A model generated the notes under the pieces. The model did not search any database. It was not told where the DNA came from and was given only the letters and a program-made list of their open reading frames with translations. 64,000 nt of DNA, from contig OX637344.1 of NCBI GenBank assembly GCA_951799405.1, forward strand, positions 12,834,001-12,898,000, written 5' to 3'. This document shows, in pieces, positions 24,020 to 34,765 of this stretch; position 1 is the first letter of the stretch, and the number at the start of each line of letters is the position of its first letter. This stretch comes from Agapetus fuscipes (lineage: Eukaryota > Arthropoda > Insecta > Trichoptera > Glossosomatidae). The translations under genes and the position numbers were made by a program.

Positions 24020-24768
24020 TTCCATCTAGCTCAGTTGATAGCTCAGTTGGTACAGTGCTTGCATTCCGTGGCGAGAGCTCAGGTTCTAATCCCACCATGG
24101 GTATCAGCAGGCCTGGATTAACCCCTCTGGGGGCCCTGGTGCGGGGTAACGCCCCGGCGCCCCCTATATGCCCCCCCCCCCCCCCCTCCATGAAAATCCT
24201 CCCCCCCTTCCCTCCTACTTTTCCATAACCCCAAAGATGCATATATTTTCCGTAAAAAAAGTACGTTGAAGTTTTTTCTGTACAATATTTTTTAGCTTTT
24301 GGGGGGGCCCCTTGGTAGTGTATGCCTCATAAGACTTACACCCCAAAGATATTTTTTTGTAATGCTTGTAAACTTATTTCTATTAAAACGGTCATCGGGG
24401 ACCCCTTTGGTCACAAATGCCCAGAAAGACCTGGGCACTAATAAAAATATAAGAGTTGTGGGGGCCCCCTGAGTGTGGGGGCCCTGGTTCGGTTGTACCG
24501 CTCGAACCGCCCTTAATCTGGGCCTGGGTATCAGAAATGATTTCCCGTTTTATTTCAAAACCCAAAATAAAATACCGGTAAGGTTTACTCATCTTTCACA
24601 AGAAATGAGTACCAGCCCCCTCGGGAGCTTGGAAAGCCCCACTTCAACAGAAGTGGATGGCGTAAGGCCCCCTTACCTGTAAAAATGTATAGATTCTACT
24701 TGCCACATGCTTGGGGGATAACACGGCATGAAGTTACACTATATGTGTAGCTTAGTTGCGAGTTGTGT
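24020..24768 (+). repeat. tRNA-derived SINE, family D, carrying a hAT MITE
   Basis: Head has an A box (TAGCTCAGTTGGTACAG) and B-box-like GGTTCTAATCCC. The body continues after 24527 and ends GTGTAGCTTAGTTGCG. The full, uninterrupted relative is 31367-31687. Confidence 0.75.
24108..24526. mobile_element. hAT-type MITE
   Basis: 419 bp, starting CAGGCCTGGATTAA and ending TTAATCTGGGCCTG, flanked by a perfect 8-bp duplication GGTATCAG (24100-24107 and 24527-24534). Interior is unusually G/C-rich, with a C-run near 24171 and several GGGGGCCC phrases. No transposase. Confidence 0.85.
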
Positions 24769-24891
24769 TGCGTATATGTTTTTTCTATCTAATGTCTGAC
24801 TGGAAGTCTGGTAGTGTATAGAGATGTATGAAAGCTTTCACGTGGTTTATCCGGCAATCCCATCTTAAATCATAGACAAAAGGGGTGTATA

Positions 24892-25140
24892 TCGCACGTT
24901 TAATAATAAAGAGAAATAACTCGAAAATTGGGAAAATCGAGATTTTGTAATAAAACGCAAGAAAAATGCGAGAAGAATGCGTAGAATGCGACAGCCGTTC
25001 AATTTGGACGAATATGACCGAGATAAAACATTGGCCGCCTTTTTCATCCCATACAAGTTGTACTGGCTGTCTGAACTTCAAACGCGTTTTCCCAACATTA
25101 ATGTTTTTTGAGTTATTGCTCTTTATTATTAAACGTGCGA
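24892..25140. mobile_element. MITE, copy 1
   Basis: Inverted ends TCGCACGTTTAATAATAAAG and complement; 249 bp. The copy at 51808-52057 is about 250 bp and very similar inside (GAATGCGACAGCCG, GACCGAGATAAAACATTGG). No coding. Confidence 0.75.
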
Positions 25141-25530
25141 ATTATGTTTAATAAAAATGACTAAAGAATAAAATTTGAGATTACTTAAGTCACCATCTAT
25201 ATTAATTGATATGTATATTTTATGTGAGGGTGAGTTACCAAAAATTGACCGCTGTTTTTAAAAAGTTTCTTATAATTTATGGTCTTAGTACAAGAATGAC
25301 ATATTGTGTTGATTGATTTTTTATCTAAATTATAAAGTTAAAATTCTTCTTATAATTTAAAAAATGTTTTTTTTTTGCTTTATATTTTGGCAATATATTT
25401 TTTTTTCTTTATAAAATCATACAATGTCTATAAAACGATGGTATTTAGTTTAGGTAGTGTGAACAGTTTTTGAGATAATATGAAAAACACTGTTTTCAAG
25501 AATTAATTAGTTTCAGTCTTCTACTTATCT

Positions 25531-27602
25531 TCACTCTAAAATTCCCATATCTCTGATGATGCCTTTGATATTAGTGTCTATGCTCACGTAATACTTGAGA
25601 TATATCAGCACGCTTATGGCTTTATTCACATCATCAATTGCAAGGCATGTTGCCAACTCGCGCACCAGCTCACTCATAGCTTCCTTGTTTTGTTGCCGAA
25701 GCTTCAGAATTTCCTCGGGTGTCTCCGCTTCCTCTACTTGTTCATTCAACTCCATGATTTTATGAAGAAACTCACTCTCAAGTTGGGTCTTCTCTGGTAT
25801 CTGCACACCTTTCAGCTGAAGCATGTAAGTTGCTGTGAGTAAAAATAAAGATGTGTATTTGTGCAGAAATATGAAAAATATTTCAATTGACTCTAATAGT
25901 AATAATAATCATATTAGGATGATTTATTTGGTGAACTCTGTTTTTGTGTGAATCACACCTCAAGAGCCCTCTAAACCTTGAGAATAAAATCCCTGCCTTT
26001 AAGATGTGAGTGCACAGTTGGATGATAAAAATCTTCTGGACGGATCATGCCACAAATGTCAGGGTTCTTTTCGGGAGTCAACTTCCTGATGTCCATCAAA
26101 AGGCAAATATTGGTTTATTTCACGCACATAATGAGAAATGTTGGCTCATCATACAGGGAAGAATAGAGGAGCAACGGGTTTCAGTTTTTAGAACATCCTG
26201 GTTGAAGAATCTTAAGCAGTGGTTAGGCAGAAGCACAAAGTTTATCATATTTTTTAGTGTTGATCTGTATTATCTTTTGTGTAGCAGTATTGAAAGTACA
26301 AGTTGCTAGGATGATCGCCAATCTTCACATGAGAAGACTAAAATAAAGAAATAAAGGTGAAATATGGAAGAGTACCTCTAGATAATGGTTGGAGCAGAGT
26401 GAAGTAGGCTTTGTTGACTAATGACGAATATTCTTCAGATATTTTTTGCTCCAGTGGGCTCCTAAAATCATATGAGAAAAATTAATCTTTGACTTGTATA
26501 GAACCAGAGGTAGTAATCTAGGATTTAAAAAAAATAAATAAATACTTGAATACACAGAGACTGTTCTGTGTTTCCACATTTCATTTTTGAAAAAATCCTA
26601 GATTGTCGCTTTTGGTTCTCAATTATTCAATTGTGCTAAACCATAAATGCTCAGTTAAGTAGGTAGGTATGTTTTGTGATCGTAAACTGCAACTGTAAGA
26701 GCCCGTTCCCACTTGTCGGATCCGTATATTAACCGGAGGTTCCAGTGGCAGAACATTATTTATGGAGCTATTCACACTTGTCGGAAACCGATTTTGTCCG
26801 AAATGTTCTGCAACTGGAACCTCCGATGAATATACGGATCCGACACCCGACAAGTGCGAACGGGCTCTAACTCTGTCGCCATTCGGCTAGGGGTGGCCAG
26901 AGCCTCTGCAGATTTGCCTCCATTTTTTTCTATCCTTGCATATCTCTTTCAATTCATTCATATCCATCATCTTTTTTATAAATTTACTTTGTCTATCCCA
27001 TTCTTTCACAATTTCCCTAATCTGATACAAAGTGAGCGTAAAAGAAGAAAATGCATGAACAAGGTGATGGATATAAAGGAATGGAAAGAGGTATGTCAGG
27101 ATAGGAAAAAATGGAGGCAACTCTGCAGAGGCTCTGGCCACCCCTAGCGGAATGGCGACAGAGTTACAGTTACTGTGGTAAGGAGTTCTTACTTGTTGCT
27201 AAACTTGTCTGGATGTAAGACCCTTTGCAAGTTCTTATACTTCTGTGAAAGTTTACTTTCATCTAAAGTAAAAACCTCTTCTTCATCTAATATTTGAAAG
27301 TATGTGGATTTTGGATTTGGCTTTTGTATCGAGTTACAATGTTCACAGAATAATTTATTTTGTTCCTGTTTAAGAATTTTCCCGCAGGACCAACACGACT
27401 CGCTCAAATCTGTGCAAAAAGAACTGTTTACTGCATGTTTTAATGTACTATTCATATTTGTCACAGGATAGGTTATGTTATTGTGAAATATTGTTGATTT
27501 GTGATTTAACGAGGAGATGAGTGCGTACGTTGATGATCGAAATTTTTGTTTATTTTTTAAAAAGTATGAAACGACCACTCTATTTTGAATTAATTTCAGC
27601 AT
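25531..27602 (-). CDS. HSCB: HSCB/Hsc20 iron-sulfur cluster co-chaperone
   Basis: J-domain co-chaperone that passes nascent Fe-S clusters from the ISCU scaffold to mitochondrial Hsp70. Exons on the - strand: 27602-27193, 26461-26376, 25832-25531; together 798 nt, 265 residues. The N-terminus is basic and Ser/Asn-rich, fitting a mitochondrial presequence. A C4 zinc module follows (CWSC at 70-73, CEHC at 86-89), as in animal HSCB. HPD is at residues 130-132 in VLHPDKF. Exon 2 continues with SLVNKAYFTLLQPLSRA, and exon 3 is the HSCB C-terminal helical domain (ISCU-binding in the family; LNEQVEEAETPEE). The ATG at 27602 is the only one fitting the presequence. Head to head with unc-45. Confidence 0.93.
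25917..25985 (-). repeat. SINE family B fragment
   Basis: Matches the SINE B body end (TCACACCTCAAGAGCCCTCT), inside HSCB intron 2. Confidence 0.6.
26690..27174. mobile_element. Fold-back element of two LINE C-terminal arms filling HSCB intron 1
   Basis: Left arm (from AACTGTAA at 26691, interrupted, resuming 26871) and right arm (27040-27174) are inverted repeats through CTCTGTCGCCATTC, GCTAGGGGTGGCCAGAGCC and beyond. Each arm, read outward, encodes the LINE end KDRKKWRQ.CRGSGHP. Confidence 0.75.
26699..26867. mobile_element. PIF/Harbinger-like MITE
   Basis: 169-bp near palindrome with ends GAGCCCGTTC / GAACGGGCTC, flanked by TAA (26696-26698 and 26868-26870). It sits inside the left arm of the fold-back element, so it arrived later. 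Confidence 0.8.
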
Positions 27603-27995
27603 TTTGAAAATTTCTTCGGACCGAACTTGTTCTGATCTTGATGACAGATGTTTGTGACGTTTCTAGGGATGTTCTTGATTTATTTCGATTCGAATCGAAT
27701 ATTTTTCACTTGTGGGAAATGGGAATACAGCTCTATTCTGTGCTGTCACTTTGACAGCTAGATTCTCAAGTTCCTGAGGGCTGTGCTCTGATTTCGATAT
27801 AAATACATGTTCTATTTATAATTCCCATGCTCGAATTTACTCGAAAGTTCTCCAAGCATGTAAAACTCTTTATAAGCTACAGCTAGCAACGCCGCATAGA
27901 TTGTACACCAATAAACCTCTCTCATCTCTTGCTTCCCAAACAGTGCCAGTTGCAAACAAATTGTAATTTAGGAATTTTAAGAATAAAGTGCACCG
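27603..27995. promoter_or_regulatory. Shared HSCB/unc-45 5' region (putative bidirectional promoter)
   Basis: 393 bp between the two start codons, read in opposite directions. TTTATAAG at 27868-27875 could serve as a TATA element for unc-45, about 125 nt before its ATG. No recognisable mobile element lies here, unlike almost every other gap in the window. No factor site identified with confidence. Confidence 0.5.
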
Positions 27996-30833
27996 ATGGA
28001 GCCCATCATTAATGAAGCGGAAGGCTACAAGCTGAAGGGGAACGAGTTTTTCAAATCGGAAAACTATGAAGATGCCATCATCTGGTACACAAAGGCTGTT
28101 AAGCTCGCAGACCGGGACAGCAGGGACCTCGCTGTGTACCTGAAGAACAGAGCAGCGGCTTACCTCAAGAAGAACGAGTTAGAGAGCGCCATAAAGGACT
28201 GCGACGCGGTGCTCAGCATCGTCCCAGAAGATCCCAAAGCTCTGTTCAGGAGATCTCAGGCCCTGGAGAGCTTGGAGAGATATGAGGAGGCGTACAGGGA
28301 CGCCAGGGGCGTGCTCAACGCCGAGCCCTCCAACAAGGCCATCCAGCCCGTGCTGGCGCGCCTCTTCACCATCGTGCAGGAGAGGGCCAGGCAGAACGCA
28401 CAGACCGGGACCAAGGTGGAGCAGATGTTCAAGATCGCCTTCGATATAAGCGCAGAGAAAGACAAGCGGGAAATGGCCATGAACAACCTGCTGGTGCTGG
28501 CCAAGGAGAAGGCGGGAGCAGAGATCATGTACCAAAACGGAGTTACCCAACAGATCTTCAAGCTGCTGAAAGTAGAGAAGAATGAGCAGATATACCTCAA
28601 CGCTGTGAGGATTATTGGGCAGCTCTGCAAGAAAAATGTTGAGCGGGTCAAAGGGGTTCTGAAGGTTTGTGGAATTCCATGGTTCTTGGAGATAATTGAC
28701 TCCGACAAAGAGGAGCGGGTCAATGCTGCCCAGTATTGCATGCAGAGCATCCTCAACACCTTCTCCGGCATGGACAACAAGACGGACACCAAGCCGGACC
28801 AGAAGCTGTGCGACCTGTACAAGAGTGAGATAGACACGCTGCTCACCTGTCTCACTTACTCCATCACTAACCGCACCATCACGGGCATCGCCAGGGACGC
28901 CATCATTGAGCTGGTCATGAGGAACTGCCACTACACGGCGCTGAGCTGGGCAGAGCGCTTTGTGGAGATCAAAGGTCTGCTGCGGCTGCTGGACGTGTGC
29001 AGCGAGCTCGAGGAATATAAGTATGAGTCCGCCATGAACATTTCACCTTCTTCCAGAACCATCGCTGCAGCTTGCCTGGCCAAAATATATGAGAACATGT
29101 ACTACGATCAAGCCAAAGAAAGGTTTACCACCCAAGTTGATGAATTCGTTAAGGGAAAATTGTTAACTCCAGATATTGAATCCAAGGTCCGAGTTACAGT
29201 AGCTATTACTTCCCTTCTGCTTGGGCCCTTAGATGTCGGGAATGCTGTAATATCAAAAGAGGGAATCATGGAGATGATCATTGTCATGGCAAACACAGAA
29301 GATGAGCTGCAACAGAAAGTGGCCTGCGAGTGCCTTATTGCAGCAGCATCTAAAAAGGACAAGGCAAAAGCCATTATCAACCAAGGCGTGACTATCCTGA
29401 AGAAACTTTACAAATCTAACAATGATGCTATCCGAGTGCGAGCCCTTGTAGGCCTGTGCAAGCTTGGCAGCTCTGGGGGTGTTGATGCTTCCATCCGTCC
29501 CTTTGCTGATGGCTCAACCACTAAACTTGCGGAGGCCTGCAGGAGATTCCTTATCAACCCTGCTAAAGATCGAGATATGCGTCGCTGGGCTGCAGAAGGA
29601 CTCTCTTACTTGACGTTGGATGCTGACGTCAAAGAAAAGCTTGTTGAAGATCGAGCCGCCATCCAAGCTCTGGTTGAGCTTGCCAAGACAGGAGATCAGT
29701 CAGCTTTGTATGGGGTGGTGACTACCTTAGTCAACCTTTGCAATGCCTATGAAAAGGATGAGTTGCTCCCTGAGCTTGTGGAGCTGGCCAAGTTTGCCAA
29801 GCATCACATTCCTGAGGAGCATGAGCTGGATGATTTGGATTTTATTCGGAAAAGAATTTGTATTTTAGCCAAGGAAGGTGTGACAACTGCTCTTGTTGCT
29901 CTGTCTAAAACTGAAAGTCACAACTCCAAAGAGCTCATCGCTCGAGTTTTCAATGCCATCTGCAGCGAGCAAGAGCTGCGAGGTATTGTGGTTCAGCAGG
30001 GAGGAGCCAAGGTTCTCTTGCCCATGGCGCTCGAAGGAACTAATAAAGGCAAAAGCCAAGCAGCGCAAGCTTTGGCAAGAATCGGAATAACAATCAATCC
30101 CGAAGTAGCCTTCCCAGGACAAAGAATTCTTGAAGTTGTTCGTCCTCTGACTGCATTGTTACATCCTGATTGCTCGGCATTAGAGAACTTTGAATCTTTA
30201 ATGTGCCTCTGTAACTTGGCATCCATAAATGAGAACACAAGAAATAGGATCCTAAAGGAATGTGGTCTGGCTCGGATAGAGGCTCAGCTGTTTGAAGATC
30301 ACCTGATGTTGCGCCGGGCGGCCACGCAGGTGCTCACTAACATGGTCATGTCAGAAGATGTGGTGAAAGCTCACGAGGAGCCCAATGATAGGATTAAGTT
30401 TCTGTGTCTTCTGGCTCAGGATGAGGATGAGGAGACTGCCATTGCTGCTGCAGGGGCGTTAGCTATTTTAACTTCATCCAGTCAGAAGTGCTGCGCTAGA
30501 GTTATGGAAATATCGTCTCTGCAAGACTTCCTCCACTGCGTCCTGGCTAACCCAAGTCCTCAGGTTCAGCACCGAGGCATCTACACGCTGTATAATATCT
30601 TTGAAATGGATAGAGAAGCCGCTGAAAAGATTATTGCCACAGATGTCATGGAAATCTTGATGGCGCTTACAAAAATTGATGATCCAAAGCGAAAAGTGGC
30701 CAAAGAGTTGGCAGAGAAGTGTTTGAAGAAAGCGGAAGAGTTGAAGCTCATACAAAAACCTGGAGAAATGCCCGTGCAACCAACTTCATCCAAAATAAGA
30801 GAACTGGATGAGGATGAAGATAATATTGAATAA
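27996..30833 (+). CDS. unc-45: UNC-45 myosin chaperone
   Basis: Cytosolic co-chaperone that folds the myosin motor with Hsp90/Hsp70, needed for muscle thick filaments. 945 residues, the normal family length, in one uninterrupted exon. Three TPR repeats occupy about residues 5-115 (EGYKLKGNEFFKSENYEDAI, YLKNRAAAYLKK, PKALFRRSQALESL), the Hsp90-tail clamp. A central armadillo-like region follows, then the UCS domain from about residue 530 (RRWAAEGLSYLTLD, LIARVFNAICSEQELRG, LMCLCNLASIN, MLRRAATQVLTNMV, AGALAILTSSS). The start context is CACCGATGG, preceded by an AT-rich leader. Its GC is much lower than in the USP32 exons. Confidence 0.97.
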   Translation: MEPIINEAEGYKLKGNEFFKSENYEDAIIWYTKAVKLADRDSRDLAVYLKNRAAAYLKKNELESAIKDCDAVLSIVPEDPKALFRRSQALESLERYEEAYRDARGVLNAEPSNKAIQPVLARLFTIVQERARQNAQTGTKVEQMFKIAFDISAEKDKREMAMNNLLVLAKEKAGAEIMYQNGVTQQIFKLLKVEKNEQIYLNAVRIIGQLCKKNVERVKGVLKVCGIPWFLEIIDSDKEERVNAAQYCMQSILNTFSGMDNKTDTKPDQKLCDLYKSEIDTLLTCLTYSITNRTITGIARDAIIELVMRNCHYTALSWAERFVEIKGLLRLLDVCSELEEYKYESAMNISPSSRTIAAACLAKIYENMYYDQAKERFTTQVDEFVKGKLLTPDIESKVRVTVAITSLLLGPLDVGNAVISKEGIMEMIIVMANTEDELQQKVACECLIAAASKKDKAKAIINQGVTILKKLYKSNNDAIRVRALVGLCKLGSSGGVDASIRPFADGSTTKLAEACRRFLINPAKDRDMRRWAAEGLSYLTLDADVKEKLVEDRAAIQALVELAKTGDQSALYGVVTTLVNLCNAYEKDELLPELVELAKFAKHHIPEEHELDDLDFIRKRICILAKEGVTTALVALSKTESHNSKELIARVFNAICSEQELRGIVVQQGGAKVLLPMALEGTNKGKSQAAQALARIGITINPEVAFPGQRILEVVRPLTALLHPDCSALENFESLMCLCNLASINENTRNRILKECGLARIEAQLFEDHLMLRRAATQVLTNMVMSEDVVKAHEEPNDRIKFLCLLAQDEDEETAIAAAGALAILTSSSQKCCARVMEISSLQDFLHCVLANPSPQVQHRGIYTLYNIFEMDREAAEKIIATDVMEILMALTKIDDPKRKVAKELAEKCLKKAEELKLIQKPGEMPVQPTSSKIRELDEDEDNIE

Positions 30834-31086
30834 TTATACTCCTTACCTTGTGCCAGTAAAAGTGTACTTAATAATTTTAAGATATTATTTCAGCTTTGGC
30901 AATCTACACCAAATACCTTTTTATACCTATCTACAATACAACTTGTTTATTTCTAGTATTGTAATCATCATGTTTATAAATACTGAAGTTAAAAGTATTG
31001 AATGATAGTTCAATGAATTATTGTAGCCGATCTAGCAAATTCTGAACTGTTATGTTTAAGTTATTTTATAATGTTTTATAGTTTTA

Positions 31087-31092
31087 AATAAA
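31087..31092 (+). terminator. unc-45 poly(A) signal candidate
   Basis: AATAAA 254 nt after the unc-45 stop, the first such site downstream. Confidence 0.55.
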
Positions 31093-31366
31093 AATATAAC
31101 TACATAACAATGGTTTGGCATTACTTACGAGAATGTAAGTAGGAAGTACTTATTCCTGGAATCCTCTATTAGTGAGAACTATTCAGATTTTTTATGCAAA
31201 TAAAATTCAGCCTTATTTTTACAGTCCTATGAGAGGCAGAGGACGTAGTGGTGAAAAGGTAAACATGGAAAGATGTAAGAAAACAATATTGCTATACCAA
31301 ATTGATGGTCAGGTGCTTTCTTGTGATTGGTCGGCCTAACGCCTAACTCCATATTATAAAAAAAAT

Positions 31367-31687
31367 GCAACTAAGCTACACATATAGTGTAACTTCTTGC
31401 CGCGTTATCCCCGAAGGGGTCGCATGTGGCGAGTTGAACCTATTTATTTTTACAGGTAAGGGGGCCGGCCTTACGCCAACCACTTCAGTTGAAGTGGAGG
31501 TTTCCCAGCTCCCGAGAGTGCTGGTACTCATTTCTTGTGAAGGCTGAGTAAACCTTGCCGGTATTTTTATTTTGGGGTTTGAATTAAACACCGAAATGGG
31601 AAATCATTTCTGACACCCTCGGTGGGATTCGAACCCGAGCTTTCGGCATGGAATGCAAGCACTCTACCACCTGAGCTATCGACCGGA
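31367..31687 (-). repeat. Full-length tRNA-derived SINE, family D
   Basis: Read on the - strand: head with A box (TAGCTCAGGTGGTAGAG) and B box (GGGTTCGAATCCC), body with GAAATGAGTACCAGC and ACTTCAACTGAAGTGG, end GTGTAGCTTAGTTGC. About 320 bp. The tRNA-like head is not a separate tRNA gene because it runs into the SINE body. Confidence 0.8.
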
Positions 31688-31830
31688 CAATTTTGCTGCA
31701 TATAATTAGTATAATTTCTGACTTTTCTGGAATTATAGGTACAAAATTTGCCTATAGGAACGTGAACTAAGTTTATTGCCTTTACCTTTTTGTATTTTTT
31801 AAATTTCTGTAATTTTGTAATTAATAAGCT

Positions 31831-32070
31831 CCTTGACTGATAGGTTGGTATGAGGTTGACCCCCCGTGCTGTAAAAATTGGTTCACTTTTGACAATGTCA
31901 CCCCGGTTTCATGGAAAAGCGGCAGGAGTTGCAAGGTTTTTCATGTGAGGTTTTGTTTATTTGTATGCACGCATGCAAAATGTGTAGGCGTGAACCTACA
32001 TGTGCCTGTCTGTGGTCATGCATTTAATATGAGCCTTAAATGTTAACATATCTTTGCAGCTTATAGATTA
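31831..32070 (+). mobile_element. RTE-like short copy
   Basis: Begins CCTTGACTGATAGGTTGG and ends CTTATAGATTAAAG; 240 bp with the common start point. Confidence 0.75.
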
Positions 32071-32074
32071 AAGA

Positions 32075-33105
32075 ATAATGTTGACAAAACGCAAACCTCA
32101 GTTCACCTTTGTAATTTCAAAGGCCATAAATTAAATAATATAATTTATCTAGAAAAAAAAAAGAAAGTACCTACTTACTTACGTAAATAGATTTAACTTT
32201 TAAAATGTAATGTATATTACTTATTGGTAAATTTTTCCTTTAGCGCCTTACTGTGAAGTATCTTGTTTTGTCTTATAAAAATAGTTGATGGTTAAAAATA
32301 ATATAAGATTACAAGTTTGAGCAGAAAGCAAATAAGAAGAAAATAAAAATTTCAACAAAGGTAGGGTATAGCCGTATAGGTAATAAATGGTATTACTGAC
32401 ATTATTTTTTACCTATGGCATGCAAAGGTAAACAAAATATTACAGGTACACGTAGCTGTCAGTGAAGAATAAAGATCTGTACATACATTTAATATCAGTA
32501 CAAATAATAAAATATTAGAAATACTTTGTTAGGAGTTTGTTACGTTATGCTCAGATATGAAATAAAACTCATGTTTACAAGAAAGTAGGTTAGAAGACCA
32601 ACGGTATAATTTTCTACATTCATTCGGAAAGAACGATTTCAGTGTAAGTGCTCGACAAAAAAAGCGTGTGACAATATTGTAATTAAATCTATAATGAATT
32701 GACTTACCTTCAGATGATAATTATTAAATTTAATATTTATGATCACTACGACCAGAAGAGTTAAAAACTGGGTAAGAGAACGATTTTTTATCCAAGGAAA
32801 TGGGATATTATACTTATTCATGTATCAAACATGTAAATATTCGCATACGTACACGATATTTGGTTTATATTTGAGTAGATTCACGTACTTTTAGTTTGAT
32901 GCATCTTGTATTGGAGTAGAATATACTTATGGAATTTGAACCGTCGATTATTCCAGAATACAACAAACTTGAAGAAATAAGTAGGTGCGGAAGCACGATT
33001 TTTTTTACGATTTTAATTTATGAAGGTCACCAAAAAAATTAATTGATACCACATTTATTTATTTTTTATGTGCCTTACTGTTAAGTAAGTAATTAGGTCG
33101 TTTAT
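32075..33105. other. Intergenic, nothing recognised
   Basis: AT-rich, no long open frame, no repeat family identified. Confidence 0.5.
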
Positions 33106-33109
33106 AAAC

Positions 33110-34375
33110 TTTTTGCAACTTAAATATATAAATAAACAGTCCGGCTTTATGGCTGGTAGAGGCTGTGTTGATCAGATTTTCACTCTACGACAACTTGTTG
33201 AAAAACAATTGTCGGTGAGGGGGAAACTATTCACGGCCTTTGTGGATCTGGAAAAGGCTTTTGACTCAGTGGACAGAGGTATGTTGTGGGATGTTTTGAA
33301 AGCATACGGAGTGAATGGAGCTCTACTCAATGCGGTGCATGCGAACTATGAGAATAGTATGGCCTGCATTCGTATTGATGGTGAGTATAGTGAATGGTTT
33401 GAAGTTTTTAAGGGTGTAAGGCAAGGATGTGTGATGAGCCCATGGCTATTTAACATAGTCATGGACAAGTGTGTTCGAGATGCTAGACTTGATGATTGTG
33501 GATTAATGATAGGAGAGAGCAAAGTAAGCGTTCTACTGTATGCGGATGATGCAGTCCTTGTATCTGATTCAGCAGTGGAATTGCAAATGATGCTCTCTAG
33601 ATTGAACGAAGCTTTGAAAGGTAATAATTTGAAGTTGAATGCAAGAAAGACGAAAGTTTTGATTTTTGAAAGAGATGATGAAAATATGAATTATGAATTT
33701 AAAATTAATGGAATGAATGTTGATGTTGTAAATGAGTTTGTATATTTGGGAAGTAAGTTTGAAAAAGATGGAAGAATGGCCGGTGAATTTGAAAGAAGAA
33801 TAATGAAAGGCAGGTGTGTACTGGGTGCGACCGCTTGCATCGCCAGGAACCAAAATCTCTCAAAAAATGTTAGATTGGCGGTGCACGGTGGTATACTAGT
33901 GCCAACCTTGATGTATGGAAGTGAAGCCTGGACGGTGAGTGAAAGGGAAATTAGTAAAGTCCATACAGTAGAAATGGACTATCTAAGAAGTATGATTGGG
34001 AAAAAACGAAGTGACAGGGTGAGGAATGATTTTGTAAGAGAAGAATGTGGTGTAAGGGAAAGTGTGAAAGTGAAGATTAAAAGAAGTATGTTAAGATGGT
34101 TCGGGCATTTGGAGAGAATGAGTGATGAAAGATTGACGAAAAAAGTATATGTTGCTAGAATAGATGGATGTCGTGGTAGAGGAAGACCGAGAAAAGTATG
34201 GAAGGATCAAATTTCAGAAATAGCGAATGAATGGGATATCCAGAGTCATAATAAAAGGAGGACTTGTATGAAAAAGGTTATGACTCTGGATGAAATGAAA
34301 GAAGTATGCAAGGACAGGAAGAAGTGGCGGCTAATCTGCAATGTTGATTTCTAATGTTGGTGTATTCATTTGCTA

Positions 34376-34430
<55 letters not shown>

Positions 34431-34765
34431 ATAGGAAATTTTTGACTTTTTTTGTATAGATTTCTTTGTAAGGTTTTGTTCTTTTTTATATTTAAATGTA
34501 ATTTATTATTCATATTCCTTGACTTATAGGTTGGTATGAGGCTGACCACCCATACTGTAAAAAATGGTTCACTTTGCCAATGTCACCCCTGTTTCAGGGA
34601 AGGTCGGCAAAAGTTGTGGGGCTTATGTTCATTTGAGGTTTGGATTTTATTTGTAAGTACACATTCAGCATTTGTAAGCGCGAACTACACTTGTTGGTTT
34701 GTGGGCATACATCTGAGAGCTTTAAATGAATATATCCTTGCAACTTAGATTATAGATTATTATAG
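33110..34765 (+). mobile_element. RTE-like LINE, longest copy in the window
   Basis: 5'-truncated inside the RT domain, then an intact frame to the stop at 34354, a run of about 50 T (34379-34428), 3' UTR with the shared 250-bp segment (from about 34517) and an ATAGATTATTATAG tail. The open frame and closeness to other copies suggest recent activity. Confidence 0.9.
33113..34354 (+). CDS. Reverse transcriptase (C-terminal part) of the RTE-like LINE
   Basis: About 405 residues without a stop from the truncation point. RT motifs in order: FVDLEKAFDSVD, GVRQGCVMSPWLFNIVMD, VLLYADDAVLVS (catalytic Asp pair), then the thumb-side NEFVYLGSKFEKDG. The C-terminal LRWFGHLERM ... RGRGRPRKVW region is typical of RTE/BovB-type ORFs. 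The N-terminal endonuclease and first RT motifs are missing; the true start is not in this copy. Same family at 9557, 14451, 40648, 42603 and 56807. Confidence 0.88.
   Translation: MQLKYINKQSGFMAGRGCVDQIFTLRQLVEKQLSVRGKLFTAFVDLEKAFDSVDRGMLWDVLKAYGVNGALLNAVHANYENSMACIRIDGEYSEWFEVFKGVRQGCVMSPWLFNIVMDKCVRDARLDDCGLMIGESKVSVLLYADDAVLVSDSAVELQMMLSRLNEALKGNNLKLNARKTKVLIFERDDENMNYEFKINGMNVDVVNEFVYLGSKFEKDGRMAGEFERRIMKGRCVLGATACIARNQNLSKNVRLAVHGGILVPTLMYGSEAWTVSEREISKVHTVEMDYLRSMIGKKRSDRVRNDFVREECGVRESVKVKIKRSMLRWFGHLERMSDERLTKKVYVARIDGCRGRGRPRKVWKDQISEIANEWDIQSHNKRRTCMKKVMTLDEMKEVCKDRKKWRLICNVDF

Larger units (their letters stand above)
23976..24890 (+). repeat. Family-G repeat split by a SINE
   Basis: CTTTTCACA...ACATATTCTATCCGGTTT at 23976 continues after the SINE at about 24780 (TCTGACTGGAAGTC ... 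GAAAGCTTTCAC ... CCGGCAATCCCATC). The uninterrupted relative is 34957-35141. Confidence 0.55.

Noticed and set aside
28179..28931. 250-residue antisense frame in unc-45
   Set aside because: Shadow of the unc-45 coding frame; no domain recognised.
31610..31687. tRNA gene on the - strand
   Set aside because: A and B boxes are good, but the 3' half runs into the SINE D body with no acceptor-stem closure or terminator; copies elsewhere share the body.
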